Assembly (NCBI RefSeq): GCF_902686445.1
Contig: NC_062220.1
Location: 93,062,143-93,126,142, forward strand
Direction: 5' to 3'
DNA length: 64,000 bases
Source: Sciurus carolinensis
Taxonomy: Eukaryota; Chordata; Mammalia; Rodentia; Sciuridae
Shown here: positions 42,386-55,298 of the stretch, one piece after another
Layout of the letters: the number at the start of each line of letters is the position of its first letter
Position numbering within the stretch: position 1 is the first letter of the stretch
Translations under genes and position numbers: made by a program
Notes under the pieces: model-generated
What the model was told of the DNA's origin: nothing
What the model saw: the letters and a program-made list of their open reading frames with translations, nothing else
Database searches by the model: none

Positions 42386-44130
42386 CTTATGTTTCTGTGT
42401 TTAAGAAACAGGTTAAGTACATTGCTGGTTCCTTGAATGTAGGATATGAAGATGAGTTATTTTTATCATAGTCAGAGCCTTTGTTTTAGGGAAAAGAGAA
42501 TTTAAATTTATCTACCAATATGAAACACATAACTATATTCATTGGTGTGAACCATGAAACAAAATGCTCATTTTACCTTTACTTCTGTTTATCGTTTTCT
42601 AACTCCTTGCGTAATTGAAATAAAAAGGTATATTATTTCTGCTTCATTTTAACTCTTTCAATAATGTATTATGAATTACGCCCTCTAACAGTTCCCTTCT
42701 GTTATTATCATGTTCACTCCTATAATTCAGTTAGCTCTATTTTGTGGTTTCCATTATTCAATACCATTTATTTAATAACAAGTTTTCTCCATCCTTTTAC
42801 TTTAAATCTTGCATCTTTCCCCCTTGAAACATTATTTAGAGTATTTGAGTGGTATTTAGAGGGCAGATCTTGTTTGGGAGCAATGGGTCAGATGACACCT
42901 TGAAAGTGTCAACTGGAAAACCCTGTTTCCCATCATTATCCTTCCTCTCAACTTGGTTTGTTCTGTAGCTGGTCGGGATACAGAGATGACACCAATTATT
43001 TTTCACAGGGAGAACTGACTATGAACAATAGCTCAACGGATATTGCAGAACTTAAAACGGAAGTGCAGGACACTGAAGTTGTAAATATAGGAAGTTACAA
43101 CTATCTGTAGGGTTAGGAGAAGGAGAAGAAACTGGGATGATTAAAATTTAGGCAGTTAAGATGGGGTCCCGAGGAACTGGGATGGAGACCTCTGAGCAGA
43201 GGGCACTCCTTGCCTGATTGTGCCTATGTGATGCTATAGCTTCAGGGCTTCCAGGAGGCACCCTGTGAGATTGCACTCAGGCCTCTGAATAGGGGACCCT
43301 GGCCAGCCTTGACAGTGCTACTATGCCGAAGAGGACATCTTGGGGCTGGTTCTAAAGGCAAACTGGATAGCTACTGCTACAAAACTTACTGCCATTGTCA
43401 GGGTGAACAACCAATGTCGCGGTATGGCTAAGGTGAAAAAGAAGCACATGTGAAAACAGGTAAAACCTTTCTCTCTCTTCTGCCAGACAGTTGGGTCCTC
43501 TCTTGTAAGCAGAGTCTACAAGGAGTCACTGACCAAATAAAAACTGTTGGGTGATTCCTAGCCCTGACATCAAAAACTGAATATAAGAGGCTGGTTTGAA
43601 ATTGAGATGTATTAGCCAGAGTCCCCTGCCACCCAAAACTGTCGAGAATGTCTGAAATTACTAAAACTCTGTGCTCACATCTGAGAGTGAGAAGGATTGG
43701 GAACCAAAGAAGAAAATAGACTTGGAATAAAAATTGTGGGGTTCTTTATACTAATTAAGATAGCGGGGCAGAGAATCTCCATCCCCCAACTGAACCAGTG
43801 CTGAAGAGATACAAGCTAGAGACCCACACTCTATTATCAAATCCATTTAGCTTACTAACTATGCAGCAGTTAACTCCTGCTCCTGGTAATTTTTATCTCC
43901 TTTCCTGTGGTTCATCCCAATTGAAGCAAATAACCAGTTTGAATTTCTGAAGTTTGACCCTGAGAACTCTTTCTTAGGTACAAAGTATGTGTGTTTTATA
44001 TGTTCATCTGCTGGTCTTTTAAATGATATTCCCCTCCAACAATAAGTGGCCTGCAGTCATACAGGTTTGTATCACCCAGTCCCATAAGATCTGTATTGGC
44101 CTTGGAGAGCCGTCTCCATCCATCAGCTTA
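42386..44130. other. Unassigned sequence, partly moderate-GC
   Basis: 42960-43560 is richer in GC and has the texture of retroviral LTR or internal sequence (CTGGTCGGGATACAGAGATG, TAAAACCTTTCTCTCTCTTC, GTTGGGTCCTCTCTTGTAAG), but I cannot name a family and no gag/pol/env frame is present. The 79-codon frame at 42664-42903 lacks motifs. Confidence 0.4.
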
Positions 44131-44134
44131 ACCA

Positions 44135-44685
44135 TCCCCAACTCACTCAACAAGAGCTTATTTAGAACCTTCTGCCTTGAATATTATTCTAAATGCTAGA
44201 AACATAGCAGTGAACAAAACAGTCTCTGCTCTGATGGAGTATGCATTCCAGTGGGAGGAGAGGAGTTGCAGCCAGGAGCAGACAATGCGCAAGCTAATAC
44301 ATCACAAAAAGTCATGGAATAATGAGTCCTGTAGAGAATAACAGAACAGTGTGAGAAGAGAGTGACAGGGTGGAGGGATGAGACAGTGACTGGGGAAGGA
44401 CTCTGAAAAGTGACACTTGATCAAACATAAGAATGGCATGAGTCCCAAGAACAGCTAAGAGGAAAGCAGTTTCAGGTCAAGGGAATAGCAAGTTAAGAGG
44501 TTCTGAAGCAAGAGCATGTCTGTCGTGTTGGACAAAAAATCACCAACACTGGAGAGAAACCAGTTTGGGGGCCACATAGAAGGTGAGATCAGAGAACCAG
44601 CAGATGGCATTGGGCCATCTAAACCTTAGTTAGAACGTACTCAAAGTGAAATGAGAAGCTACACAGGAAGGATGAGCAGAGGGAG
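44135..44685 (-). repeat. LINE L2, antisense, long copy
   Basis: CACTCAACAAGAGCTTATTT, GCAGTGAACAAAACAGTCTC, GCATTCCAGTGGGAGGAGAG, TGAAAAGTGACACTTGATCA, TCAGGTCAAGGGAATAGCAA, CTGAAGCAAGAGCATGTCTG follow the L2 antisense order ('cagtgaacaaaacagac', 'gaggtgacatttga', 'gggaacagcaagtgcaaagg'). At about 550 bases it is one of the longer L2 copies here. Confidence 0.8.
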
Positions 44686-45165
44686 AGAAAAATTTATTTA
44701 AATTTCTAAAAAAAAAGTCATCCTAGCTACTGTGTGGTAATTAATTCATAGACTCTAAAAGCAAATCAATTAGAAGAGACATCATCATACCACTAAGAAA
44801 TAAGAAACACTCTTAATTAAACCACAAAATCTTTCTTGTGACTCAGGAATTTTTATGCTAGTTTAAAAAGCTCTTGTATTTGTTCAGACATAGAAGTTAG
44901 TATTTATTATTCTTGTGTACATATGAAAGAAAAACATATATTCCTAAGTTTTCTCCATATCAAGAGTCCAGCTTTTCCAAAATATTTTTTGATTCAAAGT
45001 CATCAAGGAATCCATGCTATTCATTCATTCTTCATTCAACAAATACAACCAGGACCCATTATGTGGTGAAAATATGACAGATTGTATCTCATCTCACTAA
45101 AAGAGAAGAGGAGAAACAGAGACGAGAAAGCAGCAATTCTGCAATCTGTCATCCCAGGGCCTTAT
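44686..45165. other. Unassigned non-coding sequence
   Basis: 45025-45060 (CATTCATTCTTCATTCAACA) may be an edge of another L2 copy. Nothing else recognised. Confidence 0.4.
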
Positions 45166-45169
45166 TCAT

Positions 45170-45330
45170 TATGTGACTTTAATGTCAGACAAAATTGGCT
45201 TGAATCCTGACTCTCTATTTACCATTTATGTGTCTTTGAATGCATTATTTAATCTCTCTGATCATTGATTTCCTCCTAATAATATCTACCTCCTAGAGTT
45301 GTTTGGATTAAAATAAAGCACTATATATAG
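45170..45330 (+). repeat. MIR SINE
   Basis: GGCTTGAATCCTGACTCTCT, TTATTTAATCTCTCTGATCA, TTGATTTCCTCCTAATAATA and TCTACCTCCTAGAGTTGTTT follow sense MIR. Confidence 0.85.
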
Positions 45331-47230
45331 ATTTTAGCAGAATAATAATTAGCTCTGATTGTAATATTTGTGGTTATTGCACAAATATATATCTTTGTAT
45401 TTTAAAATGTCTGATATAGTTTGCAAATGAATTCACTTACCCTGACTTTTCTTGAGCATAGCTGCGGGGGTCAATTCTTTCATTCTGTAACCCTTCAATG
45501 GTGGTAGTGGAGGGTCTTTTAGATAGGCTACACATGTGTAAAATTATAATAACATGACAAATTAGTCTTCTCATAATTATTCTTTTTAGTTAACATCCTT
45601 CTTTTCCCTTTCTCCTACCTCATAAGATTCAGAAAGTAGCAATTTCTTCCTCTTGTGTAAGAATTGTTATTATTATTTACCATTTTTCTATTTGGCAGCA
45701 GTAAAATTTGAAGGATTGAAAGCAAAGTGATTGGAACACCAACTCAAGGGCACTGAAGGACATTGCCAATCATTGCAAACATCTGAACAGTCTGCAGGAA
45801 GTATTGAGCTAGCTCCATCCAGAAGCCCTGTTGTTGATGCATCTCTCCTATTGAGTCACTATAATTAACAGTTCTCTGTCAGTCATGGAGTTTCATGTCA
45901 AAGGCCCCTCAGCCCTGAAGCCAGGGAGACAGTGATGCTCATAGTAACACACATGATGACCTTGTTACTATAATCTTCATACAATCAGAACTGAAATTCC
46001 CTGTGTCTAGGTTTTCCTCCTGCCCATATATTTAAAGTTCTGATTAGACCCAGTTGCCATTTCTTATGTGGTCAAATAAAATACAGCTGCAATGGTTTCT
46101 GTCTTTTAAATCCTTAAATGATGAATTGTTTGTACACTGAAGTTTTCTTGGCAAAAGCTTCTTTGAAGGAAAGTGGATAATCTATCTCTAAAACACAGTT
46201 ACATTCGCTTTCTCTTCTACATTCTAGACCACATTAGACCTCATTTGCCATCTGTCTCATTTGTGTGAATCTCCCCTCAAAAAACGGATTTATGAGTTAG
46301 AAAATAATATACCATTTTATATGTATCTTCTACTACTATGTTAGCATCATGACTATATGACCAGCAATATTTCATGTGATAGGGCCATTTTGCTTCCTGC
46401 CCAAACTCTGTTTCAGAGTTTGAAGGATGCTAAATACCAGAAAATACAGTTTCAACATAAACAGGGCTCTGTGTAACAATATGCTTATAAAAGCATAAAC
46501 CACCTCTCCATTTCCTGAATATTTTATAGAGGCTAAATACATGTTTACTATTTGACATACTTTCTTCCAAACCATATTTTAATTCTAACGGGCAATTTGA
46601 GGCCACATGAATCTAGAGGACGGTCACAAATGGTTAATGATTCAAGTCCTATTACAAGAAAATCACTAAAAAACCATGAGATTAATTCATTCTTACCCGG
46701 GCAACATATGGTCTTTAACTACAACAGATACAGGAATGTTTTCTGTTTTTATAAATTTCTAATTTCTCAAAATGTTCCAAGCAGCTCAAATTAATTTACA
46801 GCATGTGTTGCTTCTTAAGACACATTCCATTTTATGTTACTTCCACAAAATAAAATTTTTATTTTTTCACTTGAAGTTTTAACTCATGTGGATAATCAGA
46901 TGCCAACTGTGGAGAGAAACTCATTTCACCCAAATTACGGGCAAATGACATTCTAACTCCATGGTATCTAAATTTCTTTCAAAAGTCTCCCCTGTCCACT
47001 GTCCACATAATTCCTTTCTTGACCTGATCTATGTCATACTGTATTTACCCATATTTCAACTTCAAAAAGAAAACCATGGAACCACGGTGGGATATGGTTG
47101 GCCCAAGTTTCACACGAGATTTCCACATTCCTTTGAGGTACTCCAATCTGCTGCCTGATGTGTTGAGGATGATGGTGGTGATGACAATGAAATCTTATAC
47201 TACTTTAATCAAATCATTCAATTGTCTTGC
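45331..47230. other. Unassigned AT-rich sequence
   Basis: About 1.9 kb with no recognised repeat or gene. Opposed short frames around 46372-46794 and 46961-47237 show no motif. Confidence 0.4.
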
Positions 47231-47237
47231 ACTTTGA

Positions 47238-47415
47238 TACTTTCCTAGAAATTTCACGTTAATTATTACATTTAATTCTCACATAAACTCTGGAACAGGA
47301 AGGGCAGTAATGTTACATCTATTTTCATAAACAGTATAAGAGATTAAATCATTTCACAAACTTGCAGTTATTAAGAATTGGTGCTCATATAGTGCCCAGA
47401 CTTCCTAACCTCCAG
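47238..47415 (-). repeat. MIR SINE
   Basis: TATTACATTTAATTCTCACA, TTACATCTATTTTCATAAAC, AGAGATTAAATCATTTCAC and CAGACTTCCTAACCTCCAGC are antisense MIR landmarks. Confidence 0.8.
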
Positions 47416-47788
47416 CACATAATGTTTTCAATGATGTTCTCAAAATAATCTGATATTGTATATATCTCCATTGGAATTATTTCCATTCCTCGCTAATTAG
47501 GTAAATGTGGTTTTACATAAACCCTTAAAACTTTACTTAAGCTTTAGTTTCCTTATTAGCAAAATGGACATTATAAATAACATACAAGATACAAGGCACA
47601 ATTCTTGGGTGCCCTAAACTTTAAAATAGTAGTTATGAAGATTCTCCTATGTGCATTTCCAATGTTCCATAAATGCAAGTTTTTTTCCTTTCTGCCTGAA
47701 TGACATCAGGTCTCATTGCAAATGAGACTGTTGCTAAATGAAAGAGGATTGATGGAATAAAAAATACTTACAATTAAATGGAATAATA
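47416..47788. other. Unassigned non-coding sequence
   Basis: No recognised element; a short (AAT)5 run lies near 47783-47800. Confidence 0.4.
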
Positions 47789-47791
47789 ATA

Positions 47792-47992
47792 ATAATATTT
47801 ATTGTGCACTTATGAACTGCTTAAAGTATTTAATATATAAAGCTAGGTTCTATTGTTAACTCTTGTATACACTAATAAACTGAGGTACAAATGGATTAAG
47901 AAACTTCCCAATAGCACACAAGAAAAAATGACTTCTAGACTTGAGCTAGTTAGTCTGGTTCCAGAGAACTCCAACTATATGTCAATTCCACT
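47792..47992 (-). repeat. MIR SINE
   Basis: TATTGTGCACTTATGAACTG, GGTTCTATTGTTAACTCTTG, AATAAACTGAGGTACAAATG, AAGAAACTTCCCAATAGCAC and GTTAGTCTGGTTCCAGAG follow antisense MIR. Confidence 0.8.
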
Positions 47993-48980
47993 ACCTGATA
48001 GAACCTGCATGCACTAGGTAAGTGCATGTAAGTGATGGGAAATTGGGCTTCATAATTTTGTTTTCAGTAATTGTACCTCAACATTGTTATTTTTAGTGTG
48101 ACAATATGGAGCACGATGTTCTGATTTGATAGCAACGCATTGTATATAAGAGGAGATGAAAGACTAGCAGTTCAGATAAATTGGTATTACCAAAGAATTG
48201 ACTGAGAAGCTTTTAATTATGAGAAAGTTATAAAAGTGGCAGTTGAAATCATTTCCATGAACTGAGGGCTTTAAAGGATTTTTACTCTGGAAATGTCAGT
48301 GGGCCTGACATCATCTCAGTCAAACTCCAGGGTCATGATATAAACTGCCCTTCTCTGACTTTAACCAGGACTATGGTAACCCATCACAGACTCCCTGGAT
48401 ACACCATAAGACACCAATAACTGATTTGCCACTTATCCACTACAAATTGTGGCAACAATTTGATCACCTACTTACATGATCCAATGAATATGTTTCCAAA
48501 GACCATTTTAATTATAGCCCCTGTAGTCTCTATTCAACCTTTATGCTCTCTCGTTAAAGGAGTTAACAGCTGCCTCAAGAGTTGGTGGTACTGGATCTTA
48601 GGGTAAGAAAATAGGATGAGCCTGGGATGATTTGTTGTAAGAAAGGGTGATCTTTGTGGAATTTTGGAGATAGTATTGGTACAGCTAATAAGATGGAATT
48701 GACAATGAGGGCTCACACAACAGAGCATTCAAATAGTAGAAAGGTGTTTGATTATTATGACCCATTAGAATAACTTATAAGCAAGTCTTGAATCCATGTT
48801 AAACCTTAGAAATAAAACTCAACTGAATAATGCTGATAATACTATATAAGTTGGAATTGAATCAAATGTGAGGCTTTAGTTTTATTTACAGGGAGAGGTT
48901 ATTCATTTATCAAACAAGTGAGAGAGTCCTATACTGGAGTTTGGCCAACATTCATCCAGGTTACATATGACAAATTGCTT
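47993..48980. other. Unassigned non-coding sequence
   Basis: No recognised element. The minus frame at 48534-48728 has no motif. Confidence 0.4.
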
Positions 48981-48984
48981 CCTC

Positions 48985-49525
48985 CTCTGTGTAGGCTTTT
49001 AAATCCTCTTTGGCACTCCTTCCACAGAGAGATGAAGGTCTGATTGCTTTAACCAGTAGAAGATGAAATGTATGGAAGGACCAATGCTATGTAATTTCAA
49101 AGGCTAGGTCATAAAAGGTCATATAACTATGCCTGTTTATTAAAATACTTGCTTTTGTATCCCTGATCCACTATATTCACTACATAAGATACTTAGTTAC
49201 CTTGGGGCTGCCATGCTATGAGGAAGCAGACTCTAAGCAGGCACTCTTGTCAACAGTTTCAGCTGAGCTCAGAATTCACATCCTCCCTGCTCACATACCA
49301 GATGCATGAGTGAAAAATACTCTAAAATATGTCAACCATTGTCACTTCAGACACCTGAGGTTTTCATTTCTCATACAGAGGTCCCAGACATAATGGAGTA
49401 GTAACAAACCATTCCTGCTTGCACTCCAATTTCATGATCCACAGGATCTGTATGAACAATAAAATGGTTATTGATTTATGGTACTAGATTTTGGAGTATT
49501 TTGCTACACAATAGACAATCAGAAC
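48985..49525 (+). mobile_element. MLT1-type MaLR LTR, diverged
   Basis: TAACCAGTAGAAGATGAAAT, AAAGGCTAGGTCATAAAAGG, TACCTTGGGGCTGCCATGCT, ATGAGGAAGCAGACTCTAAG and CAATAAAATGGTTATTGATT follow the order of an MLT1 relative ('accaatagaatatggcagaagtgatg', 'gctaggtcataaaagg', 'ctgccatg', 'aataaatgg'). Edges are soft. Confidence 0.7.
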
Positions 49526-49796
49526 ATCTTTTTGGTTAGAGCAAATTATATGATTAAAGTCTCAGGTACTTATGAAATATTAGTTCATATTGTTATGCTT
49601 TAGATTGTGCTTAGTGTTTGATATGTATAACACATCCCAAAGGAAGAAAAATCAACTAGAGTAAAACGATAATAGCTCAAGAAATTTCTACTACACAAAA
49701 TTGAGCTTGAGTCACAGACAACTATGCATAAATATAACGCAGAAATCCCCTCCTTAAGACTGGTCCTAACTAAAGTTCCCAAGAAAATACCTGAGT

Positions 49797-49955
49797 GCAC
49801 TGATTCCCAAACATTGGTATCAGAACCTAGGGGAAACTTGCACTTGGGGAAAATGCAGAGCCCAGGCCCTTACCTATGCAGTGAACCAGAACTCCTCCAT
49901 CCTTTATTAACCTCCAGGTGATTCTGAAATGTTAAAATCTGAGAAACACTGATAT
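49797..49955 (+). mobile_element. MER5A-type DNA transposon
   Basis: CACTGATTCCCAAACATTGG, ATCAGAACCTAGGGGAAACT, AAATGCAGAGCCCAGGCCCT, ACCTCCAGGTGATTCTGAAA and TGAGAAACACTG are MER5A body and both ends. The two ends are imperfect inverted repeats, as expected of this hAT element. Confidence 0.9.
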
Positions 49956-50339
49956 AGTGTTTGGGAAAATTTTAGAGAAAAGATTGATATGTAGATAAGA
50001 TGACAGCATTTCCTGACCCTCTGGCTACTGGGATAGAGGAAAAATTTGAGGAGTGGTTAAACTGGAAGGAAAAGCAAGTGTCCTTTTTCTTAATTGTTTT
50101 TTAATTGCAGTGCTTTGTCCTACTGACTTGAGGGATCACCCTATACCCATGCACACATTATGGAACTGAGGTTATGTTGGCATGCAGTTACACCTCAAGA
50201 GAGACTGGACCAATTTACTTCCCAACCAAAGGTGTAAGGACATGCTGCTAATCCTGGACATACAGAAAACTTGCAGGTGCTATTCCTTTGTTTAACCCAA
50301 CTGAGGTTAAACAAAGGCTCAACTGAGGCTACACATTAT

Positions 50340-50458
50340 AATCTTCAAGGATAACTTTTAAATATTCCTCTTTGCCCAAATTATAATCTAGACTACAGAA
50401 AAATCAGGAGGTGGGACACAGGCATCTGTGGATTATGAGGGTCTCTGAGTGATTTGAG
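50340..50458 (+). mobile_element. MER5-like DNA transposon fragment
   Basis: ATAACTTTTAAATATTCCTC, ATCAGGAGGTGGGACACAGG and CATCTGTGGATTATGAGG resemble the MER5A/B middle ('gtgggacccaggcatcagta'). Only a partial copy is present, and the call is moderate. Confidence 0.5.
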
Positions 50459-51575
50459 GTCTAATAAGTGTGGAAAACCACCATCTTTAACTCAAATTCT
50501 CATAAATGAGGTTGATTCTTCCTGGATTAACAGAGCATCAAGAGTACCCTTTCTTTGTGAATACTCTCATAACTTGATATCAGATGAAGGAGTTTATGAA
50601 AATGTTTACAAAACAGAAAGAAAAGGTGCACAAAGAATAGTTTCAAGTATCTTCTTCTCTATATTCCTGCCCACTTCCTAAAAACCTAAAGAAAACATCA
50701 TTCATGTTCTGTGGGTATAGTAGGAATCAACATGCAAAAATATTAGATATTTTAAAAATTAAAAAAATTTTTTTTTAAATTTTGTCATTAACAAGAACAA
50801 ATGCCAGGTAACAATGCACAGCAATTCTACTGCACATGCATATCAGCTTCCTTGACCATCACAAAAATGTGAGCAGTGCACACTGTCATTATTCCATTTT
50901 GCAGATTGTTCTCTAAGGTAAAGATAACTGGATATCATCAGTTGTCCTAGAATAGGATAATACTGGTTTATTTCTCTTACAGATCATTACATGCATGTAA
51001 ATTACTTAAATGACTCATTACATTCTCAAAGATTCAGAGTGTGAATGGTAAGTTATATGATCCCCCTACTATGCGCCTAAGAATTACATTTAGTAAGTTG
51101 TCTTGTTTCCAGTGTTAATAAATTAACAATGTAAAGTTTAGTAAAATAATTTGAAGATACAGATATGTATGTTAATAGAACAAAAACTCATATCTTCCAT
51201 ATTACAGAAAAAAAGAACTAAAGAAAACCTTTAAAACATAAAGAAATAATGTAAAGATAACATAAAAACTAAAGAAAACATTTAAATAATAGCAAATTAC
51301 AGAATACAAAGGTATGACTTGGAAAATATATACGGACCAAACACAGGATATTTTAAAATAAATATAAATGATTAAAGAATTTTTTGATTAAAAGAAAGAG
51401 CTCCTCAAATGAGACAAATAAAGAAACCCAAAACCTAGTTAGAAGATCTAATGTCAATGACAAAGAAAGTTATAAAATAAGGATGAGAAAAGATAAAGAA
51501 TATTGTGGAAAAAAAGAAAGCCCTCCATGTCAGAGACTACTATCTACCAATCCATGATTAACTCATGTACCTAAA
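50459..51575. other. Unassigned AT-rich sequence
   Basis: AT-rich. 50810-50960 may hold a faint antisense MIR (ATTCCATTTTGCAGATTGTT), and 51150-51530 an A-rich LINE-like stretch, but neither is clear enough to name. Confidence 0.35.
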
Positions 51576-51579
51576 GAAG

Positions 51580-52040
51580 CCTGATTTTATGGGGTATCAC
51601 AATATTTCCAGTCTCTCTTACAAATAGAAAAGGCCATATCACTAAGTTCTGGTCAATAAAATATAAGCAGAATTTATGAATGGAGGCTTCTGGGAAAGCT
51701 GGGTTAGAAAGAGCTGAGAACCCTTTTGCCTTCCTCACTTTCTTCTTTCATTGACTGGCAAGTTAACCAGGTGGAGCTGGGTTTTCCATCTTTCAAACAT
51801 ATGGTGACCTTAAAGAGGAAAGAATTCATCAAGCATGCCAGAGTGAAAAGCTACAAGGAGCCTGGACCACTGATGATGTAATGGAACGTCTTCATCCTCT
51901 GGCCTGCCATACCTTGACTCTGTGCTACTCGAAGGGGAAGGAAAAAGGAAAAACTATCCTATTGAAACTCTTTTTCAGTCTTCTGTTATGTGCACCTAAA
52001 AATAATTCTTAACCAATACCATTTCATAAAATAAAACAAG
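51580..52040 (+). mobile_element. Retroviral-type solo LTR, family uncertain
   Basis: ACTAAGTTCTGGTCAATAAA, GGCTTCTGGGAAAGCTGGGT, CCCTTTTGCCTTCCTCACTT, AAAAGCTACAAGGAGCCTGG, CCACTGATGATGTAATGGAA and TTAACCAATACC match the order of a known mammalian LTR ('gacttctgggaaag', 'agaaggagcctgggtccctgatgac', 'ataaacccttattgtttaagcc'). I cannot fix the family name. Confidence 0.6.
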
Positions 52041-52044
52041 TCAA

Positions 52045-53065
52045 AACCAAAGGTGAAAAAAATATTGGCTATGACAGAGAATTGGTTTGCAGATTGATAT
52101 ATCCTAACATGAATATATACATCATTAATCTTTCCAGGACAATAATACAACATTAAAAAGTATGAGTGAAACCTAAAGGAAATACAAGGAGAAACTATTA
52201 GAGAGTTTCAGTACTAATGGGAAATATAAACTTCTTTCAGTCTTCAACAAATTAACTAGACAAAAACCAATAGGTGAAGAAATGATGGTATAAAGAATAT
52301 AATCGAATGGATAAACAATGTGTACATGAAAGTGTTTGTGTGCATATATGCCTTGCTGTGTACAATTATCTTGTGAATAAATTCCAAGGACTTTGAAAAA
52401 ATTATATGTAAATAAAGATATTTCAAAATATACATCCTGTCTCAAAATAAAATTCAAGAAGTAAATAGAAATGGGGATTTAAATTAAATGTAAACCAAAA
52501 TGTAGTTTAAGAAATAAATATAAACAATTAAATTAAATGTAAATGAACACTTGAAGGCATTAACAAGTAATTATTTCTTCGAAGAAGAAATCAAACACAT
52601 ATATATTGTAGGACATAATGAACATAAGGATATTACATATCAGAAGCTCCAGGACACAGTTAAAAAACTAGTTAGAGGAAAATTCATTGCCTTAAATACT
52701 TTAGTAACAAACACAAAAGAATGAAAATAAATGTTGAGTATCTAACCCAAGGATTCTGAATAAAAAAACAGCAAAATTAAGATTAAAGAAGAAGGACTAG
52801 ATGGAGAAAAAACAATAGCAGCAATTCTATCTCAAGAAAATAGTTTGAAGAAATAAGCATACAAGTGCTCAAAGATGTCTGTTCTTTGCTCTCTGAAAAA
52901 TCAGAAACAACTAAAATCTCAGCTATTAAGGGTGTAACTGAATAAATTATAGAACATTGCATATTTGGATAACAGAGAGACACTAAAACAACCACTGTTA
53001 TTTCCTGATATGAAAATCTACACTATGAAATTAAAAAGGAGAGAATATAAAGAATGATCTTACTT
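52045..53065 (+). mobile_element. L1/HAL1-like LINE relic
   Basis: Endonuclease-region remains (CAAGAAGTAAATAGAAATGG, TAGTTAGAGGAAAATTCATT, GCCTTAAATACTTTAG) lead into a 3' part (CAAGTGCTCAAAGATGTCTG, GGTGTAACTGAATAAATTAT, GGATAACAGAGAGACAC). The reverse-transcriptase centre is absent. The minus frames at 52173-52457 and 52783-52995 are antisense noise. Confidence 0.6.
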
Positions 53066-53550
53066 GGGTGCTAAGGATTGTGTTAGCAGTTAATAGAACC
53101 CATGTCTTTGCATCTTCAGGTATTTATTGAGAGTAGGCACATTTTACTGTTATAATTAGAAAAATCCAAGCTAAAGACATGATCTGCTAAATCATATTTC
53201 TTCCAATGTCCTCTTTCAAGTAGAAGACTACATTCCATTTATTCAGGGAATGTATCTCTTAATCATTGTACCATGTATAACCTCTGCTTCTGGTCAGAGT
53301 AAGCAATTACCAGAGGTAACATTGAACTTATCTGTTCTTTGAGATTCAAAGAATTTCTCCCTGTCTTCAAAGCAATTTTCTCTCTAATGCCAAGCATAGA
53401 TTTTTATTTCATACTGATGATTTAGAATCCTCACCAGCATATCAGAAAGTCAGGGACGGGAGAGGGGACAGTTCACTAGTGTGAAGAGTCAGTGATTATT
53501 TCCAATCCCATTACTGTACTTGAAAAGCTCTTCTTTGTCAAGAATTCCCT
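53066..53550. other. Unassigned non-coding sequence
   Basis: No recognised element or coding frame. Confidence 0.4.
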
Positions 53551-53554
53551 GTAT

Positions 53555-53645
53555 CTTTAAAACAGGGAGATGTGCACTCACTTTGAGGGACTATTCAGGA
53601 AATTAAGCATCATGACATCCACTAAGCACCCAGCACAGTAGTTAG
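53555..53645 (+). repeat. MIR SINE 3' fragment
   Basis: TTAAAACAGGGAGATGTGCA, TTTGAGGGACTATTCAGGAA and AGCACCCAGCACAGTAGTTA resemble the MIR 3' half. It is diverged. Confidence 0.5.
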
Positions 53646-55140
53646 ATGAAATTTCCCTTTTTTCCTTCTCTATTTCCTTCCCTAAGCTCCTCTGTAACTA
53701 AAGCTCCTCAACCAATCCACTTTTACATGACTTCTACAAGAAGCACTTATATAGTAGTGTCCAAATGCAGCAACTGTGTGTGGTCTTTTGCACCTGGTGC
53801 TGACACCAGGACTATTTCAAGCTTTAAGTTATCAACTCATTCCTTTGAGGGAAAAGTCATGGGGACTGAGGTGTCTATTCACACCTTAACCCTGGGAAAT
53901 TTACTCTCTGCAGGTAATGGCATGTTCTGGTATCAAAGGATCAAAATCCTGCTGGCTAAAGTGACTTTCCTTTGTCCCACAATTCGCACTTAACTAGCCC
54001 CTCTTCATCCAGATGGCAAGGTCGAGTACTTCATCCAAAGAAACTAAACACACAAAACCTCAAATTTAAAACTTGGATCTCTGCTTCCTGTGAGCTCAGA
54101 ATATTAATTCTATGCACTACTCACAGATGAATCACCTTCTACCTTTGTCACCTAGTGAGTCTGTGTTATTTTACTCTCCTTCTGTTATTCCACATGTTTA
54201 TTTTCTTCAACCAAACCATGAATTTGCCTACGTCAAGGATCCTCTGGCAGCAAATGGACTCAACATATTCCTCATGTATTGATGCTTTGTACATTTTTTT
54301 ATGATTAGATTTTTAGCCAATAACATGTCATAATTTAATATAACTTGTGTTTTTAAACGTTTTGAAGATTTCAAAAAAAACTTGAGATTTTGGACAGAAG
54401 ATACTTTATTCAAAAGGATTACTGTAAGAGCAGAGAAATTGACCTTTACAGTAAGGGGAGAGGGACTGTTGCTTAGGGAGAACTCCTACCATGAGATCTC
54501 AAGCATCCCAGAGGTTAGGCAAAATTAATATTTTTCTTTCATAGGGAAGAGTAAACAAAGCTAGAAGAGCCCAGTGTGGAAACATGGCAGGAGACTGGAG
54601 GGGTATAATCTGACAGTAGAGAGAGTGTTTCACTCTGTGGTCCTGCTGCCTGTCCCAGTGAGGGGCTGTTTAGGGGGTTGTGTGCTGGCTCAGGCTCCTG
54701 GAGAACCAAAGCTCATCCTGCAGAAGAACAGAATGGTAATGAGAGTTTGTTTACTCAGCTTGGTACTCTGATTGATGGTGGAAAAAAATTTAGCTAACTC
54801 TTTAAAAGGCATAGAAATGGAATTTTGAGGCTACATCCAAACTCCTTATAGGTGTTTCTGACCCACAAAGGAACACTGTGGGTCTGATCTAAGCCATATG
54901 GGGAATGGTGGTTTGTTGCTGTGAACTGTTTCTGTAACACAAAGGGCTAGGGGCATTTTATAATCTCTCTTGTCCAGGACCACAGATACCTGGCAGCTTT
55001 TGTAAGAGGTCAAAGGACATAGAAAGGAGGGCATCTCCCTCAGAATTTGGAGACTAAATGAAGAGTCGAGAAAAAATTACACACTAAAAAAATAATGATT
55101 AAGGAGAAGGAAAGAAAGAAGAGAATTAGCATTAACAGGT
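53646..55140. other. Unassigned sequence, possibly including an LTR-like block
   Basis: The 115-codon frame at 53646-53993 has an ATG and ordinary composition but no domain or motif I recognise, and no splice or promoter context; I treat it as chance. 54390-54760 (GATACTTTATTCAAAAGGAT near its left edge, then a G-rich part) has LTR-like texture on the minus strand, unassigned. Confidence 0.4.
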
Positions 55141-55144
55141 AAAA

Positions 55145-55298
55145 ATTATCTCATTTACTTCTCAAACACTCATGATTCAGGCATTATGGTCTTTCGGTTA
55201 ATAGAGGAGGAAAAAGAGAGAGTTGGGGGTGTTACATAAATAATTCACAGTTTTACAGTCAGAAAGTACAGAGCCAACTTTGGATCCAAATCATGTTG
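55145..55298 (-). repeat. MIR SINE
   Basis: TCTCATTTACTTCTCAAACA, ATGATTCAGGCATTATGGTC, AATAGAGGAGGAAAAAGAGA and TACAGTCAGAAAGTACAGAG follow antisense MIR. Confidence 0.75.

Noticed and set aside
53646..53993. 115-codon plus frame as a candidate gene
   Set aside because: No recognisable domain, signal sequence, conserved motif, splice context or promoter. A frame of this length is expected by chance in 64 kb.
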